DNA from: an uncultured Collinsella sp.
Lineage (GTDB): Bacteria; Actinomycetota; Coriobacteriia; Coriobacteriales; Coriobacteriaceae
Assembly (NCBI GenBank): GCA_958353395.1
Contig: CATWSG010000013.1
Location: 1-56,810, forward strand
Reading direction: 5' to 3'
Length of the DNA stretch: 56,810 nucleotides
Position 1 is the stretch's first letter. Each line of letters begins with the position of its first letter. Below the pieces are notes generated by a model that was given only the letters and a program-made list of their open reading frames with translations, did not search any database and was not told the origin of the DNA. The position numbers were made by a program, and so were the translations under genes. Shown here one piece after another: positions 49,167-56,591 of the stretch.

Positions 49167-50105
49167 TTATTTAGCAGAGACCTTGCCGCTGGCGTCCTTG
49201 ACGACCTTCATGGCAGAGACGGGGATGAAGCCCTGCTCCTCGACGAGCTTGCCCTGGACGTCGTCGGAAAGCATGAACTCCAGGAAGGCCTTGGTGGCCT
49301 CGTCGGCGTCCTTGGAGCAGTACATGTGCTCGGTAGCCCAGATCTTGAAGGAGTCATCAGTGACATTCTTGCTCTTGGGCTCGACGCCCTCGACCTTGAT
49401 GGCGTTGAACTTGGAGTCATCGAAGTGCGAGAAGTCGAGGTAGGAGATGGCGTTATCGGTGCTGCCCATCTGAGTCTGGACGTCGCCGGACTTGTCGAGC
49501 TCGGCGTCGCCCTTAAAGTCGACGGCCTCGTCGCCAAAGACGGCGGCCTCGAAGGTGGCGCGGGTGCCGGAGCCGGCCTTGCGGTTGAGGACGACGATGG
49601 TGGCGTCGTCGCCGCCGACCTCCTTCCAGTTGGTGATCTGGCCAGAGAAGATGCCCTTGAGCTGCTCGAGGGACAGGTCGTCGACCGTCACGTTCTTGGA
49701 GACGACGGGACCCATGCCCACGACGGCAACCTCGTGGTCGACGAGGTTCTTGACCTGGTCGGCCTCGAGCTTGGTCTCGGCGAAGACGTCGGAGTTGCCG
49801 ATGGTGACGGTGCCGGCGGCAACAGCGGTCAGACCCTTGCCCGAACCGTTACCCGAGCCGGAGACGGAGACGTCCGGGTTGGCATCCATGAACTTCTCGG
49901 CAGCGGCCTCGACGAGAGCCTGGAACGAGGAGGCGCCGTCGTAGGTCACCTCGCCGGAGACGGACTCGGCAGCAGCGGCGCTACCCTTGTCGGCGGCGTC
50001 GGATGCGCCGGAGCCGCCGCAACCAACGAGACCGAGACCGACGATGCTGGCAAGACCACCAGCGAGGCCGAGGAACTGACGACGAGAATAAGCCTGATCG
50101 AGCAT
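49167..50105 (-). CDS. pstS: Phosphate-binding lipoprotein PstS with Tat-type signal
   Basis: The extracytoplasmic phosphate receptor of the importer. The 312-residue precursor starts MLDQAYSRRQFLGLAGG, a twin-arginine motif (SRRQFLG). A lipobox LVGC follows, after which the lipid-modified Cys begins the mature protein (CGGSGASDAADKG). Phosphate-site segments include DGASSFQALVEAA, GSGNGSGKGLTAVAAG and KAGSGTRATFEAAVFG. GAAAGGAAG precedes the ATG. The gene leads the operon. No phoU, phoP or phoR is in the window. No clear Pho box can be named upstream. Confidence 0.96.
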   Translation of the reverse strand: MLDQAYSRRQFLGLAGGLASIVGLGLVGCGGSGASDAADKGSAAAAESVSGEVTYDGASSFQALVEAAAEKFMDANPDVSVSGSGNGSGKGLTAVAAGTVTIGNSDVFAETKLEADQVKNLVDHEVAVVGMGPVVSKNVTVDDLSLEQLKGIFSGQITNWKEVGGDDATIVVLNRKAGSGTRATFEAAVFGDEAVDFKGDAELDKSGDVQTQMGSTDNAISYLDFSHFDDSKFNAIKVEGVEPKSKNVTDDSFKIWATEHMYCSKDADEATKAFLEFMLSDDVQGKLVEEQGFIPVSAMKVVKDASGKVSAK

Positions 50106-50334
50106 GATCTTCCTTTCATACATGCGACTCGCGGGCACCCCGCCCGCTTTGCTGTTTGGAAAGATACGGCCCCGATCGGGCGACGACCGCCTTATCTGCG
50201 GTTTCTTACGGGCTATTGATAGACCCTTACCGCAAGCTCTGCCCAGCCTTTACAAACGGATAACAATCCAGCGCCGAACATGGCGCACCTTTTACACCAA
50301 AGGAACGTCCCCAATGACTACCCCACCGCAACAG
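50106..50334. promoter_or_regulatory. Upstream region of the pst operon
   Basis: About 230 bases lie between pstS and the terminator at 50335. They should contain the pst promoter, but I cannot identify a convincing -35/-10 pair or repeated Pho box. A short family B fragment (AAGGAACGTCCCCAATGA) lies at 50300-50318. Confidence 0.4.
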
Positions 50335-50360
50335 AAAAAGCCCGGGCCGAAGCACCGGGC
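50335..50360 (-). terminator. Rho-independent terminator downstream of the PepV-like gene
   Basis: On the minus strand GCCCGG and CCGGGC pair around a loop containing GCTTCGGC and are followed by TTTTT. It lies about 135 nt after the stop of the dipeptidase gene. Confidence 0.8.
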
Positions 50361-50391
50361 TCGTAATGCAAGTTTGTATCCAAGCAGGATA

Positions 50392-50497
50392 TAGGGGTTT
50401 CCCAGGTGCCCGAGATTGCCCCGAAAGAGGAGCGCCGCGTACTTTGGTACGCAAGCGACGGTTTGAGGGGCAAGGTCGGGTGCCTGGGGAAGCCCTA
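50392..50497. terminator. Nested three-stem palindrome overlapping the stop codon of the PepV-like gene
   Basis: The outer arms TTTCCCAGGTGCCCGA and TCGGGTGCCTGGGGA pair with one bulge. A middle stem TTGCCCC/GGGGCAA lies at 50416-50422 and 50467-50473, and an inner hairpin GCGTAC-TTTG-GTACGC at 50437-50452. The right end includes the TAG stop codon (minus strand) of the gene at 50495. Confidence 0.7.
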
Positions 50498-51931
50498 CAG
50501 CTCAAGTTCGTTGAGGCGCAGGATCGCCACGATATAAATCTTGAGCGCCTGTTTAAGCTGTTCCTCGTTGGCGCACTCGTTGGGGCCGTGCATCTGGCCG
50601 CCCCATGCGGGCAGCTCCAGGCCGGTCTCCTCGGGGCCAAACGATACGGCGCGGGCAAAGTTGCGCGCGTACGTGCCGCCGCCCATGGCAAAGGGCTCAG
50701 CATGCTTGCCCGTAAACTCGTTATAGGTATCAATAAGCGCCTTCACGGCCGGATCGTCGGCAGACACCGAGAACGGCACCTTAGCGCGACCCAGCTGACA
50801 CGTCACGCCAAAACGGCCCACGAGCGGGTCGAGCTGCTCGCGGATGGTATCGGCACTCGTGCTGTCGGGGAAGCGCACGTCGATGACCTGCTCAATATGG
50901 CCATCCGCCACGCGGATGACGCCAGCGTTGCAGGTAAGCGGGCCAAACGCCGGACTCGTCGCATCGATACCCAGGCCGCGGCCATAGGCATCCGCATGCA
51001 CAAAGGCCAGGAACTTGACGAACTCGTGCTCGGCAGGCGTCAGCAGGCGTTCGTCGCGTGCACCAAACGCGTCCTCGGCCTCGCGCAGATACGCCACGAT
51101 CAGGCCGACGGCGTTAATCGTTCCCTCGGGCATCGAGGCATGACCGCCAATGCCATGGGCAAAAATCTGCGCGTGCCCGTTATCGAGCGCCGTAATCTCC
51201 AAGCGGTCGGCGTTCTCGACCGGCGCCGGCAGCTCATCAGCGGCAATCGCGAGCTCGCAGATGGACTGCGACGGAATGGCGTTGCTCGCCTCGGCACCGC
51301 TCCAGGACACAATGCGCCCGCCGTCGATCTTGGGGCTCACAAACGTCGCCCCAAACTGGCCCTTCTCGGCATTGCAGACCGGGAACTCGGCATCGGGCGT
51401 AAACAAAAAGTCGGGGTCTGCGTGGTTCTCCAGATAATGGTGAACGTCGGACATGCCCACTTCCTCATCGCAGCCCAGCAGCGCGCGGAAGGTATAGCGC
51501 GGCACAATGCCGTGCTTGAGCAGGTAGGCACCGGCGTAGAGCGACAGCACCGCCGGACCCTTGTCATCAATCACGCCACGGCCGAGCAGCCAGCCCTCGC
51601 GACGCTCCATCGCGAACGGATCGGTGTTCCAGCCGGGGCCGGCGGGCACCACGTCCACGTGGCAGATGGTCGCGAGCTGCTTGTCGCCGCGACCCGGGAT
51701 ATCGGCAATGCCCACATAGCCCTCGTCGTCGCCCGTCTGGTAGCCGAGCTTTTGCGCAATGCCGAGCGCGCAATCGAGCGCATCACGGACCGGTCGGCCA
51801 AACGGCGCACCGGGCTCTGCATTGGCAGCAACGGCCACGGACGGATAGCTCACCAGTTGTTCGATATCGGCGACGACATCTTCCCAGACCTCGTCGACAT
51901 ACTCGATAACGCTCTGCTCCACCTGATTCAT
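50495..51931 (-). CDS. M20 family dipeptidase (PepV/Sapep-like)
   Basis: A 478-residue di-zinc dipeptidase with broad substrate range in related bacteria. The product begins MNQVEQSVIEYVDEVWEDVV after GAGGAGG. Metal and catalytic motifs are ICHVDVVPAGPGWNTDPF (His, Asp), GRGVIDDKGPAVLSLY (bridging Asp) and LLGCDEEVGMSDVHHY (Glu pair). TVNAVGLIVA... and the region FAHGIGGHASMPEG form the lid domain. AMGGGTYARNFARAVSFG near the end carries the last His region in GGQMHGPNECANEEQL. It is longer than the ArgE-like M20 protein at 30209, which is typical of the PepV subgroup. The downstream gene end is folded into a nested palindrome. Confidence 0.92.
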   Translation of the reverse strand: MNQVEQSVIEYVDEVWEDVVADIEQLVSYPSVAVAANAEPGAPFGRPVRDALDCALGIAQKLGYQTGDDEGYVGIADIPGRGDKQLATICHVDVVPAGPGWNTDPFAMERREGWLLGRGVIDDKGPAVLSLYAGAYLLKHGIVPRYTFRALLGCDEEVGMSDVHHYLENHADPDFLFTPDAEFPVCNAEKGQFGATFVSPKIDGGRIVSWSGAEASNAIPSQSICELAIAADELPAPVENADRLEITALDNGHAQIFAHGIGGHASMPEGTINAVGLIVAYLREAEDAFGARDERLLTPAEHEFVKFLAFVHADAYGRGLGIDATSPAFGPLTCNAGVIRVADGHIEQVIDVRFPDSTSADTIREQLDPLVGRFGVTCQLGRAKVPFSVSADDPAVKALIDTYNEFTGKHAEPFAMGGGTYARNFARAVSFGPEETGLELPAWGGQMHGPNECANEEQLKQALKIYIVAILRLNELEL

Positions 51932-51986
51932 GGACGACCTCCTCACCAATGAGTGACGGGTACGCCCGCCCCTCACATTACGTCTA

Positions 51987-52649
51987 TTAGATAGCGAAAA
52001 GTTTAGCAAGCTCGGCCACCGAGTGCACCACTGCATCGGCACCCGCCGCCTCGTGCTCGCCCGACGCCGCCGCGCCCGAATAGATACCAATGCACGGCAC
52101 GCTCATCGCGTGCGCGCCCTCGACGTCGTTAAAGCGATCGCCGATCATCACGGCATCGCCCGCCGTCGCACCGAGCTCTGCCAGGGCATCGCGGACCGAA
52201 TCGGCCTTGGTCTCGCGCCCCTGCGGCGGATTCATGCCAACCACCGCCTCAAACTGAGAAAGTCCCAGCTCTCCCACCATGTCGATACACTTTGCCTCCA
52301 TGCGTGACGTCGCCACGGCCATACGCTTGCCTTGGGCGACCAACCCATCCAGCAGCTCGGGGATCCCGTCAAACACGGGATACTCCTCCGGTCCCAGTTC
52401 ATCAAAAAAGGCACGGTACTCGTCGGCCACCACAAGCGACTCCTCGCGCGAGAAGCCATAAAAGTCGTGAAAGCTCTTCCACAGGGGCGGCCCGATCATG
52501 CGGCGCAGGTCACCCATCTGCGCCTCCGAAAACCCGCGCGCGGCCAACGTCTTGCGCGTCGAGGTCATCACCGCCCGGCCCGTATCGGCCACCGTGCCGT
52601 CAAAATCGAACAGCACAACCGGCCGCTCGCATAGCTGTAATGCCGCCAT
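51987..52649 (-). CDS. HAD-superfamily hydrolase (phosphoglycolate-phosphatase-like, subfamily IA)
   Basis: The 220-residue product begins MAALQLCERPVVLFDFDGTVADTG, with the DFDGT nucleophile motif. A helical cap domain (about 30-95) follows, then MAVATSRMEAKC for motif two, KADSVRDALAELGATAGDAVMIGDRFNDVEGAHAMSVP for motifs three and four. This layout matches Gph/PpaX phosphatases. GAGGAG precedes the ATG. It is directly upstream of the dipeptidase gene (55 nt gap) in the same direction. The substrate is unknown. Confidence 0.92.
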   Translation of the reverse strand: MAALQLCERPVVLFDFDGTVADTGRAVMTSTRKTLAARGFSEAQMGDLRRMIGPPLWKSFHDFYGFSREESLVVADEYRAFFDELGPEEYPVFDGIPELLDGLVAQGKRMAVATSRMEAKCIDMVGELGLSQFEAVVGMNPPQGRETKADSVRDALAELGATAGDAVMIGDRFNDVEGAHAMSVPCIGIYSGAAASGEHEAAGADAVVHSVAELAKLFAI

Positions 52650-52805
52650 CGGCACTCCTCTTCCCCAGTTGATGATTTCCACACCGACACTTCAAACTGT
52701 TGACTATTCAACAATTGAACCTAGCAATGTAGAGCAACTCCACTATACTTGTCGCACTTTGCTCTCAGAAGGCGGCGCGAAAGCGCCCCAACGAAAGGTG
52801 CAATT

Positions 52806-53666
52806 ATGTCTTTTGCCATCATAACCGACTCCACGTCGGACATCTCCCCCGCCCGCGCTCAAGAGCTCGGCATTTACGTGATTCCACTGCATGTGATTAT
52901 CGAGGGCGAGGACCTGCTCGACCAGGTACAGATTACCGCCCAGGAGTACGTCGCGCGCATGGCCGGCTCCGAGCAACTGCCGCACACCTCGCAGCCGAGC
53001 GCCGGCGAGTTCAAGGCACTCTTTGACCGCGTGCTCGCCGACGGCCATGATAGCGCCATCTTTATCTCACTGTGCAGCGAGTGGTCCGCCTGCTATGCCA
53101 ACGCCAGCCTGACGGCCGAAACGCACGAACTCGACGTGCGCTGCATCGACTCGCGCACCGGCTCGGGTGCCGAGGGCCTGCTGGTGGAGTACGCGCTGGC
53201 CATGCGCGAGGACGGCCGCAGCCTGGACGAGACCGAGGCGCAGATCCGCGCGACGCTGCCCGACGCCCACCTGTTGCTGATTCCCCGCACGCTCGAGAAC
53301 CTCGTTAAGAACGGCCGCGCGCCCAAGCTCGCCGGCCAGCTCACGCAGATGCTCAACATTCGCCTGGCCGTTTCGCCGGAGTGGAAATCGGGCGAGATCA
53401 AGGCCATCAAAAAGGGCCGCGGCGCCAAGCGCATCGTCGCCAACACCATGGCAGACTGCCTCGCGTTTTTGGCCGAGCATCCGGGCTCCAGCGTGCGCGT
53501 GCTCACGACCGGCGCCGCCGAGGAGCAGGAGCTCGTCAGCCAAGCACTCGCAGGCCAAGACTATGTAGACGCCGGCACCGGCCCCATCGGCTGCACCATC
53601 GCCACCCATGTAGGCGTCGATGCCATCGCCATCAGCTACTGCCCCCGCTACCAGCCAACTCACTAG
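52806..53666 (+). CDS. DegV family fatty-acid-binding protein (paralog 2)
   Basis: A 286-residue DegV protein beginning MSFAIITDSTSDISPARAQE after GAAAGG. The TDSTSD motif lies at residues 7-12. LPHTSQPSAGEFKALFD and SLCSEWSACYANASLTAE supply the ligand-carboxylate contact, and LENLVKNGRAPKLAGQLTQMLNIR is the second-domain signature. It differs clearly from the paralog at 16629 (for example PHTSQPS against PKTGQVN), suggesting a different fatty acid preference. A TATACT box lies at 52744-52749. A palindrome separates it from the convergent toxin gene. Confidence 0.93.
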   Translation: MSFAIITDSTSDISPARAQELGIYVIPLHVIIEGEDLLDQVQITAQEYVARMAGSEQLPHTSQPSAGEFKALFDRVLADGHDSAIFISLCSEWSACYANASLTAETHELDVRCIDSRTGSGAEGLLVEYALAMREDGRSLDETEAQIRATLPDAHLLLIPRTLENLVKNGRAPKLAGQLTQMLNIRLAVSPEWKSGEIKAIKKGRGAKRIVANTMADCLAFLAEHPGSSVRVLTTGAAEEQELVSQALAGQDYVDAGTGPIGCTIATHVGVDAIAISYCPRYQPTH

Positions 53667-53679
53667 GGACGCCCACATC

Positions 53680-53746
53680 AGTTGCGGTGGAATAGGGACT
53701 GTTTTTGGCTTATCAGCCGCAAATCAATCCCTATTCCACCGCAACT
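53680..53746. terminator. Nested palindrome with 19-bp perfect arms between convergent genes
   Basis: AGTTGCGGTGGAATAGGGA (53680-53698) is perfectly inverted at 53728-53746. An inner GGCT-TATC-AGCC stem lies in the loop next to TTTTT. It is 14 nt from the DegV stop on one side and 14 nt from the toxin stop on the other. Confidence 0.75.
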
Positions 53747-53759
53747 TGGAAATCGGCGA

Positions 53760-54068
53760 TCAGCCCAGCGGACCCTGAAACAGCTCCTGATGAGTGCCCA
53801 TTCTCACCAGCCTAATCACTGGGTTAGTCTTATGGGGAAGATAAAGAACGACCACATCGACCAAGCCATCGGATAGGTGGAAATCGATGTGGCCGTTGTA
53901 GTTTCCGCCCGGGTTTGAGAGCTCGTGGGCGCCATACTCCGCCGGAAGTGACCCATGGGCCACAAGCTCTGCAACCGCCGCTTTAAACTCACTTTTTAGC
54001 TGCGGATGCATGCGCATCGTTCGTTTGTAGTCCACCTTAAATTGAGCCTCGACTTTAATCTCGAACAT
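53760..54068 (-). CDS. YafQ-family mRNA interferase toxin
   Basis: The 102-residue product belongs to the RelE/ParE superfamily, YafQ branch, toxins that cleave mRNA on the ribosome. KVDYKRTMRMHPQLKSEFK forms the N-terminal helices. The core strand region HELSNPGGNYNGHIDFHLSDG supplies candidate catalytic His residues. LYLPHKTNPVIRLVRMGTHQELF is the typical end, where His of TH(Q/S)ELF is the key catalytic residue. GAGGAA from the end of the antitoxin gene serves as ribosome site; the gap between the genes is 2 nt. Confidence 0.92.
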   Translation of the reverse strand: MFEIKVEAQFKVDYKRTMRMHPQLKSEFKAAVAELVAHGSLPAEYGAHELSNPGGNYNGHIDFHLSDGLVDVVVLYLPHKTNPVIRLVRMGTHQELFQGPLG

Positions 54069-54070
54069 CG

Positions 54071-54370
54071 CTATTCCTCATCGAGGAATGACATAAGCTC
54101 ATCAGCGTTATTGAATGACAGGCTATCGTCCGGCAAAATCCCCAACTCATGAGCCTCGGCAATCACCATGGCGCGTCTCGTCGCCTCGTTGGGCACCTCC
54201 GCCCTTCCTACAATCTCAAAAGGAATCTTTCGCTGATTTACCAGCTGCCGAACGGCAAGATTGAGATAGGAATTGAGGCTGAGGCCGACCGAATCCAAGA
54301 ACTCAGTCGCCTGCTCCTTGAGCCCCTCTTCGATTCGAACCGTCGTAGGCTTAACTGTTGCTGTAGACAT
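54071..54370 (-). CDS. RelB/DinJ-family antitoxin
   Basis: The 99-residue product has an N-terminal ribbon-helix-helix (MSTATVKPTTVRIEEGLKEQ, then DSVGLSLNSYLNLAVRQLV) for dimerisation and DNA binding, and a C-terminal acidic tail (NNADELMSFLDEE) that should wrap the toxin. GAGGAGG precedes the ATG. It is the first gene of the pair, as usual for autoregulated type II modules. A perfect 17-bp-arm palindrome lies 48 nt upstream. Confidence 0.93.
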   Translation of the reverse strand: MSTATVKPTTVRIEEGLKEQATEFLDSVGLSLNSYLNLAVRQLVNQRKIPFEIVGRAEVPNEATRRAMVIAEAHELGILPDDSLSFNNADELMSFLDEE

Positions 54371-54401
54371 TTGCGACCTCCTCGCCCTCGTCTTTTACAC
54401 A

Positions 54402-54453
54402 AGTATACCCAATATAAATGGCAATCTGATGTTAAATAACATCAGATTGCCAT
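54402..54453 (-). promoter_or_regulatory. Antitoxin promoter -10 box and putative palindromic operator
   Basis: On the minus strand TATACT (54402-54407) is a likely -10 box. Just upstream lies a perfect palindrome, ATGGCAATCTGATGTTA (54418-54434) against 54437-54453, which covers the -35 region. It fits an operator for the DinJ-YafQ complex. It lies 30 nt beyond the LOG gene stop, so it may also act as that gene's terminator. Confidence 0.6.
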
Positions 54454-54482
54454 GCGTATTCATGTCGCGTGGCACGATTGAT

Positions 54483-55241
54483 CTACATCAGCCCGCTCAG
54501 GGCGATGTCGACGGCCTCATTGATGTCGTCGGTGATGTGTACGAGCTCGGGATCGAGCGGGCTAATCATACCGGCGTCCATCACCGGGCCGTTAAGCCAG
54601 TCGAATAGGCCCTGCCAGTACTCGCTGCCTACCAGTACAAGCGGCATGCGCTTGACCTTATGCGTCTGCACCAGCGTGAGCACCTCGAACATCTCGTCGA
54701 GCGTGCCAAACCCGCCGGGAAACACGATGGCGCCCGAGCTGTATTTGACGAACATGGTCTTGCGCACAAAGAAGTAACGGAAGTCCATGCCGAGGTTCAC
54801 GTATTTATTGAGCCCCTGCTCGTGCGGAAGCTCGATACCCAGGCCGACCGACTTGCCGTTGGCGCTCGCCGCTCCCCTGTTGGCCGCCTCCATGATGCCG
54901 GGGCCGCCACCGGTGATAACCGCCACGCCGCGTTGGGCAATCTTGCGACCGACCGTGCGCGCCGCCTTGTAGAGCGGATCGGTCTTGGGCGTGCGGGCGC
55001 TACCGAAGATGGTCACCGCAGGCCCGAGCTCGGCCAGCGCGCCAAAACCATCGACGAATTCTGCCTGAATACGAAGGACGCGCCACGGATCGGCATGCAA
55101 CCAGTCGGTCGACTCCTCGGGCGCCAGCAGGTTGGCGTAGGTGTTGTCCTTAGGAATCATGGGGCCGCGCATGACCACGGGACCGCGGCGGTACGTCTCG
55201 TCGTAGGCAGGCTCGCCCTCGACGTTCTCATTCTTAATCAT
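54483..55241 (-). CDS. LOG-family protein (TIGR00730 type)
   Basis: The 252-residue product resembles LOG phosphoribohydrolases, which release free bases from nucleoside 5'-monophosphates. The fold's nucleotide motif is ITGGGPGIMEAANRGA, and the catalytic-site motif PGGFGTLDEMFE lies in the usual place. A 60-residue N-terminal segment (VVMRGPMIPKDNTYANLLAPEESTDWLHADPWRVLR) is typical of the longer bacterial subgroup. I chose the ATG at 55241 because AGGAG lies just before it. Whether it acts on cytokinin-type or ordinary purine nucleotides in bacteria is not clear. Confidence 0.9.
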   Translation of the reverse strand: MIKNENVEGEPAYDETYRRGPVVMRGPMIPKDNTYANLLAPEESTDWLHADPWRVLRIQAEFVDGFGALAELGPAVTIFGSARTPKTDPLYKAARTVGRKIAQRGVAVITGGGPGIMEAANRGAASANGKSVGLGIELPHEQGLNKYVNLGMDFRYFFVRKTMFVKYSSGAIVFPGGFGTLDEMFEVLTLVQTHKVKRMPLVLVGSEYWQGLFDWLNGPVMDAGMISPLDPELVHITDDINEAVDIALSGLM

Positions 55242-55451
55242 GGGTACTCCTATCGAAGATAGAAACGGGCGGGGTCGACGCCATGCGCCAAACACCCGCC
55301 CGAACATCATCTATTCGGTATGGTACCCACGATGCATAAAGTGCTTGCAAGCTATCGGTCAGCGGTCGTGCAGATAGTGCTAGCGAACGCGACGACCGAT
55401 CGCCGCTTGGCCTTTGCCGTTACTCACGCCCCGCAAGCGCGCCCGCGGCTC

Positions 55452-56591
55452 TTAGTAATCCACCGCCGCGGGGCTGTTCATCCAGTCGCTCACGAACGCA
55501 CCGTAGCGGCCCTCGATAATGGCCTGGCGGGCACGCTGCATAAGGTTGAGCAGGTAGTAGATATTGTGCATCGAAAGCAGAATGCCGCCGAGCATCTCCT
55601 TCTGCGTGACCATGTGACGGATGAGCGCACGGCTGTAACCGCCCGTGCACACCGGGCAGGTGCAGGTGGGATCGATGGGACCGTCGTCGTGCGCAAAGCG
55701 CGCGTTGCGGAAGTTGAGGCGACCCTCGCTGGAGAATGCCGTGCCCATGCGGCCGGTGCGCGTCGGCAGCACGCAGTCGAACATGTCGATGCCCACGCCC
55801 ACGCCGCGCACGAGCGTCGTCGGGTTGCCGACGCCCATCAGGTAGCGCGGCTTGTGCTTGGGCATGTACTCGCTCACAAGCGGTGCCAGGGTCTCGAACA
55901 TGGTCTCGTGGTCCTCGCCCACCGAGTAGCCACCAATGCCGTAGCCCGGGAAGTCGCCGCACTCCTCCAGATGGCGCAGCGAGCGCAGACGCAGGTCCAG
56001 ATGCATGCCGCCCTGAACGATACCAAAGAGTGCCTGGTCATCGCGGGTATGAGCCTTGTAGCAGCGCTCGGCCCACATGCTCGACAGCTCCACCGCGCGC
56101 TCGACGTAGGCGCGTGTGGCAGGATAGCCGGGGCATTGGTCGAGCTGCATGCAGATGTCGGAGCCGAGCTTCATGGCGATTTCCATGTTGTCCTCGGGCG
56201 TCCAGAACACGTGACGGCCGTCGTAGTCATTGACGATAAAGCGCACGCCCTCGTCGGTGAGCTTGACGGCGTCGTTATGGCTAAAGACCTGGAAGCCGCC
56301 CGAGTCGGTGAGGATGGGGCCGTGCCAGTTCATAAACTTATGCAGTCCGCCCAGCTCGGCGATGGTGTCCTCGCCGGGGCGCATGGACAGGTGATAGGTA
56401 TTGGCAAGCACGATCTGGGCGCCGAGCTGCTTGACGGTCTCGGTAGGAATGCCCTTGACGTTTGCCTTGGTGCCCACGGGCATAAAGATCGGCGTCTCGA
56501 TGTCGCCGTGCGGGGTATGCAGCACGCCGGCGCGCGCGTGCGTGGTCGGATCCTCGGCGATCAGGTCGAATTTAAAAAGACTCTGGTCCAT
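55452..56591 (-). CDS. tgt: Queuine tRNA-ribosyltransferase
   Basis: Tgt exchanges guanine at position 34 of tRNAs with GUN anticodons for preQ1 or queuine. The 379-residue product has the TIM-barrel active-site segments LTDSGGFQVFSH (nucleophile-proximal Asp), FGIVQGGMHLDLR, GIGGYSVGE and FDCVLPTRTGRMGTAFSSEG. The structural zinc site is CTCPVCTGGYSRALIRH. Variants of the substrate loop do not tell queuine from preQ1 use. AAGGAG precedes the ATG. No other queuosine biosynthesis gene lies nearby in this window. Confidence 0.97.
   Translation of the reverse strand: MDQSLFKFDLIAEDPTTHARAGVLHTPHGDIETPIFMPVGTKANVKGIPTETVKQLGAQIVLANTYHLSMRPGEDTIAELGGLHKFMNWHGPILTDSGGFQVFSHNDAVKLTDEGVRFIVNDYDGRHVFWTPEDNMEIAMKLGSDICMQLDQCPGYPATRAYVERAVELSSMWAERCYKAHTRDDQALFGIVQGGMHLDLRLRSLRHLEECGDFPGYGIGGYSVGEDHETMFETLAPLVSEYMPKHKPRYLMGVGNPTTLVRGVGVGIDMFDCVLPTRTGRMGTAFSSEGRLNFRNARFAHDDGPIDPTCTCPVCTGGYSRALIRHMVTQKEMLGGILLSMHNIYYLLNLMQRARQAIIEGRYGAFVSDWMNSPAAVDY

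Noticed and set aside
48120..50219. 699-codon plus-strand frame
   Set aside because: It is antisense to pstC and pstS. Its composition (Gly/Asp/Val/Leu repeats) is typical of mirrored GC-rich genes.
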